64,000 nucleotides of DNA from Njordibacter sp028825405 (GTDB taxonomy: Bacteria > Pseudomonadota > Gammaproteobacteria > Pseudomonadales > Balneatricaceae): contig NZ_CP159829.1 in the NCBI RefSeq assembly GCF_047730065.1, positions 558,001 to 622,000 of the forward strand. The letters are read 5' to 3'. The notes beneath the pieces are model-generated. The model saw only the letters and a list, made by a program, of their open reading frames with translations. It had not been told where the DNA came from and did not search any database. How positions within the stretch are numbered: the stretch's first letter is position 1; the number at the start of each line of letters is the position of its first letter. Shown here in pieces: positions 61,119 through 64,000 of this stretch. The position numbers and the translations under genes were made by a program.

Positions 61119-62426
61119 TTACGTCTCTGCCTGTTGCGCCACAATCTTAGCTGCTGCTCGCAAACCCAGGCTAAAATCGGCTTGAATATCTTTTAGCGTC
61201 TCAATTCCTACAGACACCCTGATAAGGTCTGCACCGATGCCTGCAGCTATGAGGTCGTTTTCACTCAGTCGCGAATGAGTCGTGCTACCTGGATGGAGCA
61301 CCAGAGTCCGAGAGTCACCCACATTGGCTAGGTTTGATGATAATTGTAGGGCGTTGATAAAGGCAGCTCCAGCATCGCGACCACCTTTCACTCCAAAGGT
61401 GAGCATTGAACCTGCACCTTTAGGGAAAAGTGCTTTGGTATGCGCGTCAGCATTAATGTCAGGGTGATTAACCCAAGCGACTGCATCCTGTGTTTGCAGC
61501 CAAGTGACCATCGCTTGAGCGTTAGAGACATGCTGCTGCATGCGCAAGTTTAACGTTTCCAAGCCCTGCAATAACAAAAAAGCATTATGGGGCGTCATGG
61601 CTGCACCTATGTCACGCATCGATTCACAGCGGATGCGCATGGCTAAAGCAGCAGGGCCAAATTCTTCCCAAAAATTCATGCCGTGAAAGGGTTCGTAGGG
61701 CTGGGTTAGGGTGGGGAAGCGACCACTTTTAAGCCAATCAAAATTACCTCCATCAATGACTACACCCCCTATAGCAACGCCATGGCCACCAATCCACTTA
61801 GTCACTGAATGCACCACGACATCAGCACCATGCTCAATCGGATTATTGAGGTAGGGCGTTGCAAACGTTGCATCCACAACCAAGGGTATGCCCTGAGCAT
61901 GAGCAGTTTCTGCAATGGCAGGTAAGTTAGAAACTGCAAGGCCAGGGTTACCGATGGATTCGCAAAACACTAACTTAGTGTTGTCCTGTATGGCAGCAGC
62001 TAAAGCCTGTTGATCATTAATGTCAACAAAGGTGCAGTCAATGTTAAATCGCTTAAGGGAGTGCTTCAAAAGTGTCACGGTGGATCCGTATATCTGAGCA
62101 GCACTAACAATATGATCGCCAGCAGAACACAGGCTGAAAAAACTCACAAACAGGGCACTCATGCCAGACGCCGTACAAATTGCTCCTGCACCTCCTTCTA
62201 AAGCAGCCAAGCGCTGTTCTAAGACCGCCACAGTGGGGTTAGAAATCCGGCTGTAGATATGCCCACCTTGCTCCACATTGAATAACGCGGAAGCTTCATC
62301 GACACTATCAAACACGTATGAGGTTGTTTGGTAAATAGGCACTGCCCTAGAACCATGATCTGATTCTGGCTGATAGCCACTGTGGAGCGCAATGGTATCG
62401 GCGCCTAAATAAGAAGATTTGCTCAT
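61119..62426 (-). CDS. metY: O-acetylhomoserine aminocarboxypropyltransferase (sulfhydrylase)
   Basis: This 435-residue PLP enzyme of the Cys/Met metabolism family joins O-acetylhomoserine with sulfide or methanethiol to give homocysteine or methionine. It shows ALHSGYQPESDHGSRAVPIYQT, the substrate motif YSRISNPT, the PLP-lysine motif HSVTKWIGGHG and the C-terminal SVGIE. The 430-residue length and GMNFWEEFGPAALAMRIRCE favour MetY over cystathionine synthase or methionine gamma-lyase. Located 18 bases after the dmdA-like gene, it could capture methanethiol released from DMSP breakdown. Confidence 0.92.
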   Translation of the reverse strand: MSKSSYLGADTIALHSGYQPESDHGSRAVPIYQTTSYVFDSVDEASALFNVEQGGHIYSRISNPTVAVLEQRLAALEGGAGAICTASGMSALFVSFFSLCSAGDHIVSAAQIYGSTVTLLKHSLKRFNIDCTFVDINDQQALAAAIQDNTKLVFCESIGNPGLAVSNLPAIAETAHAQGIPLVVDATFATPYLNNPIEHGADVVVHSVTKWIGGHGVAIGGVVIDGGNFDWLKSGRFPTLTQPYEPFHGMNFWEEFGPAALAMRIRCESMRDIGAAMTPHNAFLLLQGLETLNLRMQQHVSNAQAMVTWLQTQDAVAWVNHPDINADAHTKALFPKGAGSMLTFGVKGGRDAGAAFINALQLSSNLANVGDSRTLVLHPGSTTHSRLSENDLIAAGIGADLIRVSVGIETLKDIQADFSLGLRAAAKIVAQQAET

Positions 62427-62444
62427 AGTGTTGCCTTAAGGTGC

Positions 62445-63602
62445 TTAATCAGCAGCTGGTTGTGGGGTCAAGCCTAGGGCCTCAAAGTTAAAAGGTAGAC
62501 TCGTCAGTTGGCCTTGCAATTTGCCAAGGCTGGTGTGCACATCGACCGTTAGGCTATCGCCTAAAGTGGGCAAAGAACACAACGCAAACGCTAAGTGTAC
62601 CCCATATTTAGGCGAAGGGGCTTGGCTGGTGATTTCGCCCGCCCATTGGTCTTCCAAGAAGACGTCTGTTTGAGAAATAGTACAGGTTTGGTTAATGACT
62701 AAACCCATGAGTTTTTTCGCTGGCACATGCTGGCGCAAAGCAGGCAAGGATAAGCTCTCTATATCAGCATCTAAATCGACATATTGGCCTAGGCCACATT
62801 CAAAAGGTGTGGTGGTATAATCCATGTCGTTGCCTAAGGACAATAGTCCACTTTCAACGCGCTCTATGCCATTAGGGCATCCAGGGCCTACATTTAAATC
62901 TTTGCCCTTTGCGAAAAATTCATCCCATAATGGACCCGCAAGACTTGCATTATCCACATAAATTTCAAAACCACCTTGTTTACTCCAGCCAGATCGGGCC
63001 ACCTGCATCTCTACCCCTTGGTATGACATGGGTTTAATTTGAAAGAATTTAATGTCGCGCACACCTTCCCCAAACACCCTCGCCATGAGCTCTTCTGCCT
63101 TGGGACCTTGCACGGCAATGGGCCAAACATCAGGTTCGGTGACACTAACATCCAAGTTAAACCCAATGGCTAAACCCTGCGCCCATAACATGACATCTGT
63201 ATCAGCAATCGATAACCACCAATCAGTTTCAGTGAGTTTTATGGCGATGGGATCATTAACAATGCCACCTTCAGGATTGCAAAGGGGCACATAAAAGCAT
63301 CGACCAATACGGGCTTTGGATAAGTCTCTAGGGGTCATCATTTGGATGAGGCGGTAGGCATCGGGACCACTAATAGCCACTTGTTTTTCAGCCGAAACAT
63401 CCCACACTTGTACATGTTCACACAAGTGCCAATAGTCGTCTTCCATACCGCGGAAGTTCGCCGCTAATAGCGTGTGGTTGTAGATAGTGTAGGCTTGCAC
63501 CCCTGCGGCTTCAACGCGACTGGTAAAGGGGGTTGCGCGGGTACGCCGACTGATTGAAAGATTGGAAGTTGATAGACGAGTGATAGACAGTTCTGGGTTC
63601 AT
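62445..63602 (-). CDS. dmdA: Dimethylsulfoniopropionate demethylase DmdA-like aminomethyltransferase
   Basis: This 385-residue tetrahydrofolate-dependent protein is of the GcvT family. It contains segments typical of DmdA: SISRRTRATPFTSRVEAAGV, YNHTLLAANFRGMEDDYWHL, EHVQVWDVSAE, MMTPRDLSKARIGRC, VARSGWSKQGGFEIYV, LNVGPGCPNGIERVESGLLS and FECGLGQYVDLDAD. They closely resemble marine SAR11-type enzymes as I remember them. DmdA transfers a methyl group from DMSP to tetrahydrofolate, leaving methylmercaptopropionate. It lies downstream of a second similar gene and upstream of metY. Related demethylases of other substrates remain possible. Confidence 0.85.
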   Translation of the reverse strand: MNPELSITRLSTSNLSISRRTRATPFTSRVEAAGVQAYTIYNHTLLAANFRGMEDDYWHLCEHVQVWDVSAEKQVAISGPDAYRLIQMMTPRDLSKARIGRCFYVPLCNPEGGIVNDPIAIKLTETDWWLSIADTDVMLWAQGLAIGFNLDVSVTEPDVWPIAVQGPKAEELMARVFGEGVRDIKFFQIKPMSYQGVEMQVARSGWSKQGGFEIYVDNASLAGPLWDEFFAKGKDLNVGPGCPNGIERVESGLLSLGNDMDYTTTPFECGLGQYVDLDADIESLSLPALRQHVPAKKLMGLVINQTCTISQTDVFLEDQWAGEITSQAPSPKYGVHLAFALCSLPTLGDSLTVDVHTSLGKLQGQLTSLPFNFEALGLTPQPAAD

Positions 63603-63684
63603 AAGTGGCGACCAAACAATGTTAGGGGTTGAACATATGGGCGCAATATACGCCAGCTTTCTCCTTGGGGAAATACATAAGTCT

Positions 63685-63708
63685 AGTCAGTCACTTTTCA
63701 GACTGACG
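63685..63708 (-). promoter_or_regulatory. Hairpin between the two dmdA-like genes
   Basis: GTCAGTC (63686-63692) and GACTGAC (63701-63707) form a perfect 7-bp stem with an 8-base loop in the 132-base gap. There is no clear T run, so it may be a partial attenuator or mRNA processing element. Confidence 0.4.
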
Positions 63709-63734
63709 GGGCTAATTTTGGTGTTTCAAGGGGT

Positions 63735-64000
63735 TCAACGACAGGCCTTAAGGCCTAAGGCCTCAAAGTTAAAAGGTAAGCTGGTGAGCGTGCCAGTCAC
63801 TTGGCCTTGATCAGTGTTAACGGCTACTGTTTTAGCCCCATTTAAGGCTTCTAAATCACACATGACAAAGGCCAAACGACGCATGTACCTAGGGGAGTAT
63901 GCTTGGCTGCGAATATCCCCAATTTTTTGATCACCAACAAACACATTCACGTCACTTAAACTGCGATGGTACTCCAGTACCAAACCCATCAGTTTTTTGG
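63735..64000 (-). CDS. Second DmdA-like gene, 3' part only (cut by window end)
   Basis: Only the last 88 or so codons are in the window; the 5' part lies beyond 64000. The visible C-terminal domain (KKLMGLVLEYHRSLSD, VGDQKIGDIRSQAYSPRY) corresponds to the same region of the neighbouring dmdA-like protein (KKLMGLVINQ, APSPKYG). Both end in LTSLPFNFEALGL. It is a tandem paralog of the GcvT/DmdA family. Whether it is a true DMSP demethylase cannot be judged without the N-terminal domain. Confidence 0.75.
   Translation of the reverse strand, partial: KKLMGLVLEYHRSLSDVNVFVGDQKIGDIRSQAYSPRYMRRLAFVMCDLEALNGAKTVAVNTDQGQVTGTLTSLPFNFEALGLKACR

Overview
The window looks like chromosome of a marine gammaproteobacterium of moderate GC content. 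The evidence is the gene content and order: the hemA-prfA-prmC, lolB/prs/rplY/pth/ychF, mreBCD-rng-yhdP and gatCAB blocks are gammaproteobacterial, and DUF2986, DUF3833, DUF2878 and COG3380 proteins and a DmdA-type DMSP demethylase fit a marine heterotroph. Genus cannot be fixed from the sequence alone. No rRNA, CRISPR, intact insertion sequence or prophage was seen.

Layout. Positions 1-970 hold no convincing gene. At 974-3554 a DUF6447 protein with an acidic tail overlaps an unrecognised protein, followed by a probable type I-secreted serine protease (trypsin/V8-like domain, DUF4214, RTX repeats) whose promoter carries a 36-bp near-perfect palindrome. 3725-9309 is a complete dipeptide ABC transporter (dppABCDF), followed by a cupin and a GNAT acetyltransferase. 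10626-18272 is a tightly overlapped nine-gene minus-strand operon (NTF2-like, SDR, flavin amine oxidase, DUF1365, cyclopropane-fatty-acid synthase, DUF2878, chalcone-isomerase-like, DUF3833 lipoprotein, photolyase). It resembles singlet-oxygen/membrane-lipid-modification clusters governed elsewhere by an ECF sigma factor and ChrR, but that regulator pair is absent here. A renalase-like flavoprotein and a 49-codon ORF precede it. 19700-23123 is an accessory patch: two diverged copies of a promoter plus DUF2986 gene, one dead and one intact, flank an epimerase, a CbiX-like chelatase and an SDR reductase. Aldo/keto reductase, thioesterase and M14 carboxypeptidase genes follow.

26492-37684 is housekeeping: tRNAs Met, Gln (two identical copies), Ser and Lys (tandem pair), ychF, pth, rplY, prs, lolB, a TPR lipoprotein, hemA, prfA, prmC and moeB. 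ispE is missing from its usual place between lolB and prs. 37704-55116 carries DUF1853, an MFS exporter, greB, rsmE, udk, a GcvR-like ACT protein, gatBAC, mreBCD, rng, yhdP and a nitrilase-family gene; maf is absent between mreD and rng. A chemoreceptor with a candidate FliA promoter is at 55158-57764.

The right end (57983-64000, minus strand) is the most interesting region: two tandem DmdA-like genes (the upstream one cut by the window edge), then an O-acetylhomoserine sulfhydrylase, an alpha/beta hydrolase and a FadN-type hydroxyacyl-CoA dehydrogenase/enoyl-CoA hydratase fusion with near-zero spacing. I infer a DMSP demethylation and methylated-sulfur assimilation operon. All assignments come from reading the sequence; no database search was run.
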